A stretch of DNA of 64,000 nucleotides from an uncultured Enterobacteriaceae bacterium (GTDB lineage: Bacteria > Pseudomonadota > Gammaproteobacteria > Enterobacterales > Enterobacteriaceae), in assembly GCA_945271245.1 (NCBI GenBank), contig CALYPF010000001.1, forward strand, positions 1 to 64,000, read 5' to 3'. The notes below the pieces were generated by a model that ran no database searches, had not been told where the DNA came from, and saw only the letters and a program-made list of their open reading frames with translations. Made by a program: the position numbers and the translations under genes. Within the stretch, counting starts at the first letter, position 1, and each line of letters opens with the position of its first letter. Shown in pieces: positions 55,056 to 63,955 of the stretch.

Positions 55056-56597
55056 TTATGATTTCGCCTTCGGCATCTGGGAAACCAGTGACAGGTTGAC
55101 GTCCATCCCTTCCACCTGGAAGTGCGGCACGGCGTACAGCTTCACGCGGAAGAAGCCCGGGTTATCCTCGATATCTTCCACCACCACTTTCGCGTCACGC
55201 AGCGGGTGTGAAGCCTGCAGCTCGTCGCCCGGATCGGTCATTTCGGTCACCAGACTGCGCACCCAGGTATTGAGTTCTAATTCCAGCAGACGACGGTCTT
55301 TGGTGGTGCCGATGTTTTCGCGCTGGATAAGCTTCAGGTAGTGCGCAATACGCGACAGCAGGAAAATGTACGGCAGACGGGCATTGATACGGCTGTTGGC
55401 CGTCGCATCCGCGGTGTCATACAGGGCCGGCTTCTGGGTGGAGTTAGCGCTGAAGAAGCAGGAATAATCTCTATTTTTATAATAACTTAGTGGGATAAAA
55501 CCCAGGTTCGCAAACTCAAACTCACGGGTTTCCGGGATCATCACTTCTGACGGGATCTTCACCTGATTGCCGGTACCCAGATCGTACAGATGAATAGGCA
55601 GGTCCTGCACGGCACCACCAGCCTGTGGGCCACGAATTTGTACACACCAGCCGTTGTTGATGAAGCTGCGAACCATGTTGGATGCAAAGGCGAAGGATGC
55701 GTTGGTCCACAGGTATTTATCGTGATCCGGGCCTTTCACTTCTTCCACGTAGTTAAAGCTGCGTACGGGCACGGTATCCGGGCCATATGGCAGGCGACCC
55801 AGCACGCGCGGCATCACCAGACCAATATAGCGGGCATCGTCCGTCTCACGGAAGGATTTCCACTTGATGTACTCCGCACGGTCGAAGTAGTTGCCAATGT
55901 CCTTGATGGCCGCCACTTCCTCCATCGAATCCTTGAGGAAGAATTTCGGGCCGGCAGAACCGATAAACGGCATGTGGGCAGCTGCGGAGACTTTTGAAAT
56001 GTTGCGCAGCAGGGCAACATCCTGCGCAGACGCATCAAACTCGTACGCTGAAATCAGCGCAGCAATCGGCTCTCCACCCGGAGTGTCGTACTCATCAATA
56101 TATGTGTGTTTATACAGTCCACTCTGAATGATTTCCGGGCTGTCTTCGAAGTCCTGACGCAGATCTTCTTTGGACATATCCAGCAGTTCAACCTTCACGT
56201 TCTGACGGAAATCGGTTTTGTCGACCAGGGACTTAACGCCGCGCCACAGGCTCTCCACCGCCTGGAATTCTTCGCTGTGCATTACCGCGTCCAGCTGACG
56301 GCTAATCTGGTAGTCCAGCTCTGCGATATGGTGGTCAATCAGGTTTTTGTCGAGTTTTTCAACTTTTGAGCCCGATTTTGTCAGACACTCCAGGAACACC
56401 TGCATCCCCGCAGTTAAACGTTCATCCGCGGTCGCATCCGACATCGCCTGCGCGTCCTGCCAGATATCCAGCGCACTCAGCTCGGACACCGGGTTAAGGT
56501 TGATTTTTTCAAACAGGGATGCATAAACCCCACCTGCCGCAGGACGTTCCAGCACCACGCTTTCGCCACCAGCCGCATTCTCATTTTTTACAGACAT
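55056..56597 (-). CDS. tssC: TssC, T6SS sheath large subunit
   Basis: A 513-residue sheath protein. The ATG at 56597 has AGGAAG six bases upstream; the ATG at 56603 abuts that site and is unlikely. Landmarks are LDYQISRQLDAVMHSEEFQAVESLWRG, here split by VESL, then FRQNVKVELLDMSKEDL and FARDxA-like AHMPFIGSAGP. The C-terminal part includes YFIVNDP-like FRVKLYAVPHFQVEGMDV. It forms the contractile sheath with TssB. It lies 39 bases after tssB. Confidence 0.95.
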   Translation of the reverse strand: MSVKNENAAGGESVVLERPAAGGVYASLFEKINLNPVSELSALDIWQDAQAMSDATADERLTAGMQVFLECLTKSGSKVEKLDKNLIDHHIAELDYQISRQLDAVMHSEEFQAVESLWRGVKSLVDKTDFRQNVKVELLDMSKEDLRQDFEDSPEIIQSGLYKHTYIDEYDTPGGEPIAALISAYEFDASAQDVALLRNISKVSAAAHMPFIGSAGPKFFLKDSMEEVAAIKDIGNYFDRAEYIKWKSFRETDDARYIGLVMPRVLGRLPYGPDTVPVRSFNYVEEVKGPDHDKYLWTNASFAFASNMVRSFINNGWCVQIRGPQAGGAVQDLPIHLYDLGTGNQVKIPSEVMIPETREFEFANLGFIPLSYYKNRDYSCFFSANSTQKPALYDTADATANSRINARLPYIFLLSRIAHYLKLIQRENIGTTKDRRLLELELNTWVRSLVTEMTDPGDELQASHPLRDAKVVVEDIEDNPGFFRVKLYAVPHFQVEGMDVNLSLVSQMPKAKS

Positions 56598-56636
56598 CAG
56601 CATCTTCCTTTTTAATCCGTTAAATCATCGTGACCG

Positions 56637-57137
56637 TTATGGCTGCTTAGGCGCCAGGGCTGAAAGTTCGGCTCTGAGTTCTGCACTTAACGCAGGGTCG
56701 AGCAGAATCTTTTCCAGCTCCTTTCGGAAAGCCTGATTGTCCAGCAGGTTCGCTTTTAAATCGCGAAGCAGGTTGCGCATGGAAAGCATCGCCTTCAGCT
56801 GAGGAATTTGCCGGGAAACCTGCTCCGGGGTGAAATCCTTCATGCTCCGGAAGGTCAGGCTGATGTTGTCTTCACTGCCGTCATCAGCAAGCGTGTTTTT
56901 AACGGTCAGACTGACTTTTGGGGAATATTCGGAAAGCACTGAGTCGAAGTTATTTTTGTTCAAGTTAACTTTTTTGCGCTCAGACAGGGGGGCAGTCTCC
57001 TGGCCATTACTGAAGTCGCCCGCCACCAGCAATTTCAGGGGGAGCTCCGTTTTCTTGCTCGCGCCCCCCGTGTGCAAATCAAGTTTTAAATTAATACGCG
57101 CTTTAGGGATTTCGGACTGAAAGGAAGAGTTAGACAT
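56637..57137 (-). CDS. tssB: TssB, T6SS sheath small subunit
   Basis: A 166-residue TssB and the first gene of the T6SS operon. The family core is present: ELPLKLLVAGDFSNG, then APLSERKKVNLNKNNFDSVL and the helical C-terminus RQIPQLKAMLSMRNLLRDLK. It assembles with TssC into the sheath and contacts ClpV. The 680 bases upstream hold no gene and should contain the promoter of the whole T6SS. Confidence 0.95.
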   Translation of the reverse strand: MSNSSFQSEIPKARINLKLDLHTGGASKKTELPLKLLVAGDFSNGQETAPLSERKKVNLNKNNFDSVLSEYSPKVSLTVKNTLADDGSEDNISLTFRSMKDFTPEQVSRQIPQLKAMLSMRNLLRDLKANLLDNQAFRKELEKILLDPALSAELRAELSALAPKQP

Positions 57138-57818
57138 GGCTGTCCCTGTTCTATGGAGTAATAAAAACGGTCAATGCCAGTGAGAAATAAATAAGAAAAA
57201 ATTACCCTGCCAGAACCACTTTCCGGTTCGCGTCATCCGACGTAAATAAAAATCCCGGAACTAAAAAGCGGGCGCATTCCATCTACCAGCATGCCGACAC
57301 TGTATTTTTGAGTATTTATCTGAAATGAAAAATTTCGGATAAGTCCTAATCGCCGGAGTATAGGAACGTTCCCATCCTGATCGGAAATGAAAAGATGTAA
57401 CAAAAAATTACATTTTCAGCTTTTAGTAATTACAGATCATCTTTCTGATTTATAAGAATTTTCTTGCATAATCCCTTCAGGCCTTATGAGATAAGGATGT
57501 GCAGCAAATGATCAATTTAGTTTAGGGAGTAAATTTGTACGAAATACCACCAGTCACATGAAATATCTGATTTTGTACTTTTATCAAAAAATGAGAAGCA
57601 GGACGTGACTGAGCATGTGAAAAATTGACGACATTTTCAGGTTTTCATCATTTCTTATTTTTCATTTAAACGGGGCTTATTTGTTGTCGTCAGAAGAAAG
57701 GAAATGTCACGACGACCCTTTACACATGCCTCAATACCGGAAGTAAGCACGACCTGAACACCTGCCGTTCAGGAAATGGACAGTGATCAGACTGACTAAT
57801 GCATTGAGAATGTTTGTT
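57138..57818. promoter_or_regulatory. AT-rich intergenic region carrying the T6SS promoter
   Basis: About 680 bases, no gene. It must hold the tssB promoter, but I find no convincing -35/-10 pair. Visible elements are an inverted repeat CCTTAT-GAG-ATAAGG (57482-57496), a palindrome GGAACGTTCC (57363-57372), TGTAA-N7-TTACA (57396-57412), and GATC sites at 57379, 57435, 57510 and 57785. In enteroaggregative E. coli sci-1, GATC methylation and Fur control the promoter; a similar arrangement is possible here but not shown. Confidence 0.5.
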
Positions 57819-58427
57819 CTATTGCTCAGGTTCTAATGAGATCCGGTTCAACGCCACCATGACCGACGGGAGCGCATGGGCCTGAAAAACCTCTGTACAT
57901 GCTGACAGGTTGCCCGTCACCAGAAATTCCACCGGTGCAACCAGTTTGCCCTCATCCGAAAATCCACCGGTCAGTGCCGACTTCCTTACCAGCAGTGAAT
58001 CCATACCACTGTATTCCTGGACCAGAAGCGCTTCATTGTCCCAGTCTTCGTCATTTACCACGGCATTGGTCCAGCCCTGCGATTTAAGCTGTTCAATTGC
58101 GTACGTCAGACGGTACAAATCTGACTGAGCAGACACCAGTCCGTTGCACGAAGACCAGAGATATTCCAGACGACTGAATAAGCTGGCGGCAAGACCTTTG
58201 TTACGCCCCAGCGTCAATAACCCTTCAATATCGGATGCAATGGTACGCGGGAACCGTTTTTGCTTATAAGCCACTGTCAGCCAGCGCAGCAAAAATGTAT
58301 GCGTGCTGAGTGGCGACAGCGCCTGACCATCCTGCTGAGCGGTACGTAAGGCGATAAGGGCACACCATGCAAAATGTGCCAGTGCTGTGACGGTTTGTTC
58401 CGGGGGGGTATCGTGGGTTTTCTTCAT
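57819..58427 (-). CDS. DUF2913 family protein
   Basis: A 202-residue soluble protein matching the DUF2913 pattern: TALAHFAWCALIALRTAQQDG at the start, here one residue run of the family's hallmark, followed by LLRWLTVAYKQKRFPRTIASDIEGLL and a YLW element. These are found in accessory DNA of enterobacteria; the function is unknown. The C-terminal part (LVAPVEFLVTGNLSAC) looks beta-rich. There is no signal peptide or membrane helix. It reads toward the T6SS operon but is separated from tssB by 680 bases, so it is probably expressed independently. Confidence 0.7.
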   Translation of the reverse strand: MKKTHDTPPEQTVTALAHFAWCALIALRTAQQDGQALSPLSTHTFLLRWLTVAYKQKRFPRTIASDIEGLLTLGRNKGLAASLFSRLEYLWSSCNGLVSAQSDLYRLTYAIEQLKSQGWTNAVVNDEDWDNEALLVQEYSGMDSLLVRKSALTGGFSDEGKLVAPVEFLVTGNLSACTEVFQAHALPSVMVALNRISLEPEQ

Positions 58428-58533
58428 TCAAGAATTATATCGGCGCAGCAGAGATCGGGGAAGACCGGGATAAGGTGCGTATTTTCAGACCTGAATTAAC
58501 TACCATCTTCTCTGCTTACAGACACAATTACCT

Positions 58534-59082
58534 TCACGGACAAACCACACCCGTTCTGGCTGTCATCACGGGAGATACCATTTCATTCGCCCGGGCTTGT
58601 AACTGACTGAATGGCTGTGAAAATGAACACCTTCCTGTGCGACTGATAATGAAAGACGCCATACGGGTGACGTTGCTATCAGTACCTGTCACCGTGCGCC
58701 ATGCCTCTCTGAGTATCCCGCTCATCTCCTGCTGCACGACCTCATCTCGCCAGACTCCCAGCGTATCAAGATTCATCAACAGCACCATTTTACACTCTGG
58801 CGCACTGACAGACTCCCACATCCAGCGCAGTACTGTGGGAGGTGAAGGACGGCGTGCCTGCTGACACTGGCGCGAATATTCGCCGGTCCGCTGCCAGACT
58901 TCAGTGTGAAAACGCAAAATCAGTGACCGGTAATCGCTCATGGTTTCACGATACGGCAATTTCAGCGTAAAGCTGAATACTACCAGTCGCGGGTAATGGT
59001 CAACGGCCTGTTGCAGAAATGCGCGAATATTCGCTGCATCTGCAGGATTCCCGCCCGATGCAACTGGTGAATAATTGCTCAT
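58534..59082 (-). CDS. Gp2/YfjJ-like protein (short, diverged)
   Basis: A 182-residue protein starting at ATG 59082 (MSNYSPVASGG); the upstream frame is open to 59268 but its sequence is not typical. The segment FLQQAVDHYPRLVVFSFTLKLP, here matching the YfjJ entry at 61691-62320 (ALNDYPRVMVLRVDLRLP), and the later FHTEVWQRTG suggest the inovirus Gp2/YfjJ family. The central HYHV motif and the family's C-terminal part are absent, so it is a diverged or partial paralogue. Function unknown. The ribosome site before ATG 59082 is weak. Confidence 0.5.
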   Translation of the reverse strand: MSNYSPVASGGNPADAANIRAFLQQAVDHYPRLVVFSFTLKLPYRETMSDYRSLILRFHTEVWQRTGEYSRQCQQARRPSPPTVLRWMWESVSAPECKMVLLMNLDTLGVWRDEVVQQEMSGILREAWRTVTGTDSNVTRMASFIISRTGRCSFSQPFSQLQARANEMVSPVMTARTGVVCP

Positions 59083-59359
59083 GACAAATTTTCCCGATAA
59101 TGAAGGAAGGATTAATAGTTCGAATAAAGCAGGAGGGTTAATCAAAGCAAGGCGACCTCCTGTACTTGCGCAGATAAAAGATGCCTGAATCGTTTTTCTG
59201 TAAATGTTGATGATTATGCAGTCAGACACCTGAGCAGGAATGTTCGCCTGGCTACTAGTTAATGCCACTTCAACAGGGATGCTTCCTCACTCGCTTTTGC
59301 TTACCACTTTGCTTTATCCTGATGCGTATGTTCCTGATACAGTAAATTGAGTGATTACA

Positions 59360-60952
59360 ATGAGTAACCTGAACAACTACCCAGTAGAAGCATTTCCTTC
59401 AAAGTTACGTGATGTTATTGAAACGCTGCATGAAGATACCCTTATTCCCATAGAAATGATTGGTAGCACGGCGCTGGCGGCGTTATCTCTGGCTTTACAA
59501 CCTCTTCTTGAGGTGGCCTCTCCTTATGGAAATAAAAAATCTGAACCCTGCTCGCTTTATTTTCTGACACTCGCAAAATCCGGTGAAGGAAAAAGCCCCC
59601 TCCGTGAATTGCTGATGGCCCCTTTTGATGAATTTGCTTCTGAGATGCATGAGGAATATGAAAAATTTCTTGATGTCTATAAAAAAGATTATGCTATATG
59701 GTCATCAAAAGAAAAGGCCCTAAATCGTAATTATCAGAAAGCAGTAAAGAATGGGGGGGAAGGTGATGTTGAAGAGCTTCTTCTGCGTGAACATCAGGCC
59801 GCTGAACCGAAAAAGCCAAGGGCCTTTGAAATGTTTTATGAAGATGCCACACCGGAAGGTATCATTCAGGGATTGAGTGAATATCCGTATGCTGGGGTAT
59901 TTGCAGATGAAGCCATAACCTTCTTTACAGGCCAACTAAAAAACAACCTGGGATTACTTAACAAAATCTGGAAAAATGAACCCCTTTCAGTCTCACGAAA
60001 AAAAGAAGGAAACATACGTCTTAATGCCTGTCTGACATTTCTTCTCATGGTTCAACCTGAGGTGTTCGAAGAGTATCTGGAACGGCATGGGAAAAAAGCC
60101 ATATCCAGCGGTTTCCTTGCACGTTTCTTATTTACGGAAACAGTGAGCACTATAGGCCAGCGAAGAATAACACTGAACCAGGAGAAATCAAGGCATGCAC
60201 TTGATGCCCTCTTTGAAGTTATTCATAAATTACTGAAAGCTCAAAAAGAACACTTTTATGATACCAGCAAATCTAAAAAAGCATTGATATTAACCGACGA
60301 TGCCAAATCGTTATTCGCTGAAAAGATAAACCAGTATCAGTTACACATAAACCAAAATCAGTGCTGGGAGCACATTCCGGAATTTGTGTCTAAAGCAGGC
60401 AGCCATGCAATACGTATAGCTGCCATGTTTGAATATGATTCTGATAAAAACATTTCAGAACAAAGCTTAAAGAAAGCGTTTACTATTACTGAATGGTATC
60501 TTAATCAGGCTGGTAAATATTTTTACAAACTGAGTGCACAATATCAACTTCAGCAGGATGTATACCTGCTGTTCGACTGGATAAAAAATCGCTTTATCAA
60601 TCCAACCGGAGTAATGAAAACGATACATCCACAGACGGGACAAGCTATTGATGTAAAATTGCAACCCTGGCAGCCATTTTCAAAAAACGAGCTGGAGACA
60701 CACGGTCCCGCCAGACTCAGAAGAGTGGAGAGTCTGACTCCTGTTCTTAACCAGCTTATTCATTTAGGACTGATAGTTACAATATCCTATCCACCACAAA
60801 GAGCCCTTTATATTGCCATGGCCGGTTCAGACAATTATGGTAATATATACGCTAACAGACCATTTTTTACCCCTTTCAATCTGATAGATTACAAAAATAA
60901 TGCTTCATCACCTCTGAATGGCTATGATTTAGCCAGGTTACAATGGCAGTAA
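59360..60952 (+). CDS. yfjI: YfjI-like protein (DUF3987), CP4-57 type
   Basis: A 530-residue protein from ATG 59360; a GTG three codons earlier is the alternative. It matches the YfjI/DUF3987 family of P4-like prophages and satellites. Visible elements are LYFLTLAKSGEGKSPL (a P-loop-like GEGKS) and FADEAITFFTGQ, a Walker B-like block. The family is linked with primase/helicase regions of satellites, but E. coli YfjI itself has no firm function. It is alone on the plus strand, converging on alpA across a strong hairpin. Confidence 0.8.
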   Translation: MSNLNNYPVEAFPSKLRDVIETLHEDTLIPIEMIGSTALAALSLALQPLLEVASPYGNKKSEPCSLYFLTLAKSGEGKSPLRELLMAPFDEFASEMHEEYEKFLDVYKKDYAIWSSKEKALNRNYQKAVKNGGEGDVEELLLREHQAAEPKKPRAFEMFYEDATPEGIIQGLSEYPYAGVFADEAITFFTGQLKNNLGLLNKIWKNEPLSVSRKKEGNIRLNACLTFLLMVQPEVFEEYLERHGKKAISSGFLARFLFTETVSTIGQRRITLNQEKSRHALDALFEVIHKLLKAQKEHFYDTSKSKKALILTDDAKSLFAEKINQYQLHINQNQCWEHIPEFVSKAGSHAIRIAAMFEYDSDKNISEQSLKKAFTITEWYLNQAGKYFYKLSAQYQLQQDVYLLFDWIKNRFINPTGVMKTIHPQTGQAIDVKLQPWQPFSKNELETHGPARLRRVESLTPVLNQLIHLGLIVTISYPPQRALYIAMAGSDNYGNIYANRPFFTPFNLIDYKNNASSPLNGYDLARLQWQ

Positions 60953-61068
60953 TTGTTAATTTATTGTTATCAAGAGAAGTGATTGGCCTGAAACGTTACC
61001 AGGGATAAGGTATGTTCACTTCATAACCTCAGGTACGCAACAATAATATTCACATTCAACATGCGTAT

Positions 61069-61106
61069 GCTAAAGCTGCTAAAATCACTTTATTAGCAGC
61101 TTTAGC
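61069..61106. terminator. Strong hairpin between convergent yfjI and alpA
   Basis: GCTAAAGCTGCTAA (61069-61082) and TTAGCAGCTTTAGC (61093-61106) are a perfect 14-bp inverted repeat with a 10-base loop. Lying between converging genes it is probably a bidirectional terminator, although T tracts are short. The rest of the 407-base gap shows no gene. Confidence 0.65.
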
Positions 61107-61359
61107 TGTTGATTATGAAAAGTAACAACAAACCATTTGTATGCATTTCATACAACCGTAAACTTTTAGCCCAATTTACCACAACTCGCCTCATGTGAAC
61201 GCATTTTACTCAATTGTTAAATTACTTTTAATGAACCCCGGTGTATTAGTCAACAGATCGGACATTCTGAGTCATTAACAATTTATATACCCACTTATAG
61301 AATGACAAGCGGGATTATTTCCACAAAGAGAATTTATAAAGTTATTTATTTGCAACAAG

Positions 61360-61569
61360 CTATGCGCGAGACTGATTTATACGTTTCTCAATCCAGTCTT
61401 CAACTTCACTCTTTAGCCAGCGAGAGCTGCGACCCAGTTTAATAGGCTTTGGAAACAAACCATCCTGAATTAATTTATAAAACCACTTATCACTACATCC
61501 GGTATATTCAGTAATGAATGCCATATCGACCATCTTATCACTGAGCAGGCTGCGGGTTGTATCTGTCAT
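61360..61569 (-). CDS. alpA: AlpA-family excisionase/transcriptional regulator
   Basis: A 69-residue AlpA-type protein. I chose ATG 61569 (MTDTTRSLLSDKMVDM), with GAGAGA seven bases upstream; the frame is open to 61656. It has the family's winged-helix core: MAFITEYTGCSDKWFYKLIQDGLFP followed by PIKLGRSSRWLKSEVEDWI, here separated by a Lys. AlpA proteins act at prophage attachment or integrase-control regions. It likely regulates excision of the island together with the integrase at the other end. Its neighbour upstream is the YfjJ/Gp2-like gene. Confidence 0.88.
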   Translation of the reverse strand: MTDTTRSLLSDKMVDMAFITEYTGCSDKWFYKLIQDGLFPKPIKLGRSSRWLKSEVEDWIEKRINQSRA

Positions 61570-61690
61570 GACGATTTCTCTCTGTCTTAAAGGAATGAAA
61601 GACAGGAGCACCAGGAATGATTGATTTATCGTTACTCTGGTACTCCGCCATAACATTCCTTTCGCCAGTAGAAAAATACTTATGACCTAA

Positions 61691-62320
61691 TCAGTACTGA
61701 CTGCAGCCAAAGTTACGCTGGCTGTCTGAATTATCTTTGCTGTAGTCCTTGGCCAGATAGTTAAGCCTGTCAGTGACATTTGATAACTGGGCAGTAAAGT
61801 CATTATGGTTTTTACTCAAGTGGTAGTAGCAATTGGCAGGAAACTCTACCAGGGGATAATATTGCTGATGATTAACCGCAGTATTCAGTCCCAAAGCCCG
61901 TACCCAGGCCTCCATAATCATAAGGGCCAGATTGTGGGTATATTCACCGTCTGTGCTGGTATAGCTGCCTGGATAGGCATATGCTTCACGATTAAACAAT
62001 AAGGCCACGTGATAATGCTTTTTACCGTACTCATTAAACTCCCTTGCCCAGATATGACGAACACGACAAGGGTGAACCCGCTTCCCTGTATGTTGTTTTT
62101 TCAGGAGGTCAGCCTCAATCTGAGCTTTAAGGGAAACAATGAAACGGGTGACTATCCCTGAATCTGAGTTATACGAACCTGTCTCAATCTCAGGCAAACG
62201 AAGGTCTACCCTCAGGACCATTACGCGGGGATAATCATTCAGGGCTTTAGTGATAGTATCCTGAATACGCTTAACGTAGTTCTGGTTTAATGTGCCGTAG
62301 CTGTTGGTATTAATGCTCAT
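61691..62320 (-). CDS. yfjJ: YfjJ / inovirus Gp2-family protein
   Basis: A 209-residue protein, the length of E. coli YfjJ (CP4-57). The family hallmarks are clear: YPRVMVLRVDLRLPE, then VRHIWAREFNEYGKKHYHVALLFN, with the HYHV His pair, and YFPLxxFPAN-like YYPLVEFPANCYYHLSKN. The family is thought to relate to rolling-circle replication proteins (HUH-like), but its role in P4-like elements is unclear. It lies 121 bases upstream of alpA in the same direction, and the two are probably cotranscribed. Confidence 0.88.
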   Translation of the reverse strand: MSINTNSYGTLNQNYVKRIQDTITKALNDYPRVMVLRVDLRLPEIETGSYNSDSGIVTRFIVSLKAQIEADLLKKQHTGKRVHPCRVRHIWAREFNEYGKKHYHVALLFNREAYAYPGSYTSTDGEYTHNLALMIMEAWVRALGLNTAVNHQQYYPLVEFPANCYYHLSKNHNDFTAQLSNVTDRLNYLAKDYSKDNSDSQRNFGCSQY

Positions 62321-62527
62321 GAGGAAATTACCTTGTATTAGTGAGTTTGTTCAATAGAATATACACCGTCAGTAATAAATTACTTTCTGTTCTGCAGAGT
62401 AATACCAGGAAGTTATTAAGTAGGAATGTTTGTTACTGGCACCACGACAGGTATAGTTTTGTTGATTGATCATATTTATTGAATTTGTTTGTTATCTGGA
62501 ATTGCTTATATAACCATTACTCTGTCT

Positions 62528-62571
62528 GATACACTTATTGATATAATTACACAGATACTAATAAGTGTATC
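62528..62571. promoter_or_regulatory. 12-bp inverted repeat upstream of yfjJ
   Basis: GATACACTTATT (62528-62539) and AATAAGTGTATC (62560-62571), perfect, 20 bases apart, in a very AT-rich gap of over 500 bases between divergent genes. It could be an operator or part of a replication origin of the satellite module. No protein gene is seen in this gap. Confidence 0.45.
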
Positions 62572-62710
62572 TATATTAATATATTACCAACCCGACAAGC
62601 ATTGACGTATTTTTATAAGAAAATACAATAGAAGAAGAAAACACTTAAAAACCGTATTTTCACATCAGATAACTGCTTGTTTTTACTCTCAAGTTAGCAC
62701 TCCTGTCACA

Positions 62711-62876
62711 TATAATACCCAGCATAAAAACTGGTCTGTAACCTCTGCTCTGTCATGTTCTAAACTGTCCTTTCAACAGGAGCACTTCGTCTCCCTCAAA
62801 AATTACATTCAAAAAAAATTTCAGACCTATATTACCAGGGTGAGAACGGCAGCAGAAATTCTGCCGTTTTATTATT
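62711..62876 (+). ncRNA. Promoter-like box and terminator-bounded leader (candidate small RNA) before the GTPase gene
   Basis: TATAAT at 62711-62716, with no convincing -35, lies about 150 bases before a rho-independent terminator: AACGGCAG (62845-62852), CTGCCGTT (62861-62868), then TTATTATTT. Between them is no open frame on the plus strand. A short transcript of about 150 bases would end just before the GTPase gene. In E. coli, island genes of the YeeP/YfjP type sit near small RNAs such as IsrC. The RNA itself is unproven. Confidence 0.4.
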
Positions 62877-62894
62877 TCACTCACGGAGGTTAAT

Positions 62895-63779
62895 GTGTCC
62901 GATAAAACCGAGCAGGGCCTTGATGCCCTGAAGCAACAACTTTCTCTCCTGCCCGAAACTCTCTCCCGCACAATACTGAACCGCATCCGCCAGCATATCC
63001 ATTATGAGCCAGTCATCGGCATCATGGGTAAAACAGGGAGTGGCAAAAGTTCGCTCTGCAATGCCCTCTTTCAGCAGCCCCTTAGTCCGGTCAGCGATGT
63101 CCAGGGTTGTACCCGCGAACCGCTTCGCTTCACGCTCGATATCGGCGGGCGCCGCATGACGCTGGTCGATTTGCCCGGTGCAGGCGAATCTCTGGACTAT
63201 GACCGTGAATACCGGCAGCTGTATAAGGAGCAGCTACCGACGCTGGATCTTATCCTCTGGGTGATGAAAGCGGATGACCGGGCCTGTGCCACCGATGAGG
63301 TTTTTCACCGGTTTCTGCTCAAGTGCGGTGTCTCACCAGGCAGCATTGTCTTCGTCATTAACCAGGCCGACAAGGCGGAACCCTCGCTGGAATGGGACAG
63401 AGAAGCGCGTCAGCCCTCCACCGGCCAGTTGCTGACGCTGACCGCCCGAAGCGCAGCCATCTCACAGCAGTTCTCCTGTCCTTATCCGGTGCATGCGGTG
63501 TCGGCAAAAACCGGCTACAACCTGGCCCGTCTGGTTGAAACCATGATATTTGCCCTGCCCCCGGAGGCCAGCAGCGGTGTGTTTCGTCAGGTCAGGGAAG
63601 AACACCGGACTGCGGAGGCAGAGAGTACCGCCCGACAGGATTTTGGCGATCTGCTGGGTGAATTGTTCAGCCGGATAGTGGACGCCATTCCGCTGCCAAA
63701 GCCGGTCCGTGAAGCACTGGGAACAATCCGCGACGGCATTGTGAATGCCGCTTCTGCTCTGTGGCACTTACTTTTTTGA
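62895..63779 (+). CDS. YfjP/YeeP-type GTPase
   Basis: A 294-residue GTPase. The start is GTG 62895, with GGAGG five bases upstream; the ATG two bases earlier is out of frame. G motifs: G1 GKTGSGKSS near residue 45, the switch/G2 Thr in CTREPLRF, G3 DLPGAGES, and G4 NQAD with SAK at the end of the domain. The C-terminal 80 residues are helical. YeeP and YfjP in E. coli prophages have the same build; their role is unknown. It is transcribed toward the right end of the island and is followed by a small gene 11 bases later. Confidence 0.85.
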   Translation: MSDKTEQGLDALKQQLSLLPETLSRTILNRIRQHIHYEPVIGIMGKTGSGKSSLCNALFQQPLSPVSDVQGCTREPLRFTLDIGGRRMTLVDLPGAGESLDYDREYRQLYKEQLPTLDLILWVMKADDRACATDEVFHRFLLKCGVSPGSIVFVINQADKAEPSLEWDREARQPSTGQLLTLTARSAAISQQFSCPYPVHAVSAKTGYNLARLVETMIFALPPEASSGVFRQVREEHRTAEAESTARQDFGDLLGELFSRIVDAIPLPKPVREALGTIRDGIVNAASALWHLLF

Positions 63780-63790
63780 GGAGGTAGAAA

Positions 63791-63955
63791 ATGATACTCA
63801 GAAAGCTGACATGGCTCCTGTTGCGCATGCTGCGGCGCTATATCCGAAGACAGATTGTAACCCGGATCCTGGATTACTGCCGGCGCGCAGGCTGGACAGA
63901 GAAAGAGATCCACTTCCGCCAGTTTACCTCTTCTGAACTCTCCCAATGTCAATAA
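63791..63955 (+). CDS. Short basic protein whose 3' end runs into the right attachment site
   Basis: A 54-residue frame with a perfect GGAGG before its ATG, 11 bases after the GTPase stop. It is rich in Arg and Leu (LTWLLLRMLRRYIRRQ) and could be an amphipathic helix. Its last 14 codons (from FRQFTSSEL) are made of the attR repeat itself, so the original gene may have been longer and been cut at the recombination point. It is too short for function prediction; the ribosome site supports translation. Confidence 0.5.
   Translation: MILRKLTWLLLRMLRRYIRRQIVTRILDYCRRAGWTEKEIHFRQFTSSELSQCQ

Noticed and set aside
57441..57500. TATAAA-like box as the tssB promoter
   Set aside because: No matching -35 at proper spacing; not reliable enough to list as a promoter.
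62753..62986. 77-residue minus-strand frame upstream of the GTPase gene
   Set aside because: It crosses the terminator hairpin and the GTPase start, with no ribosome site or recognisable sequence.
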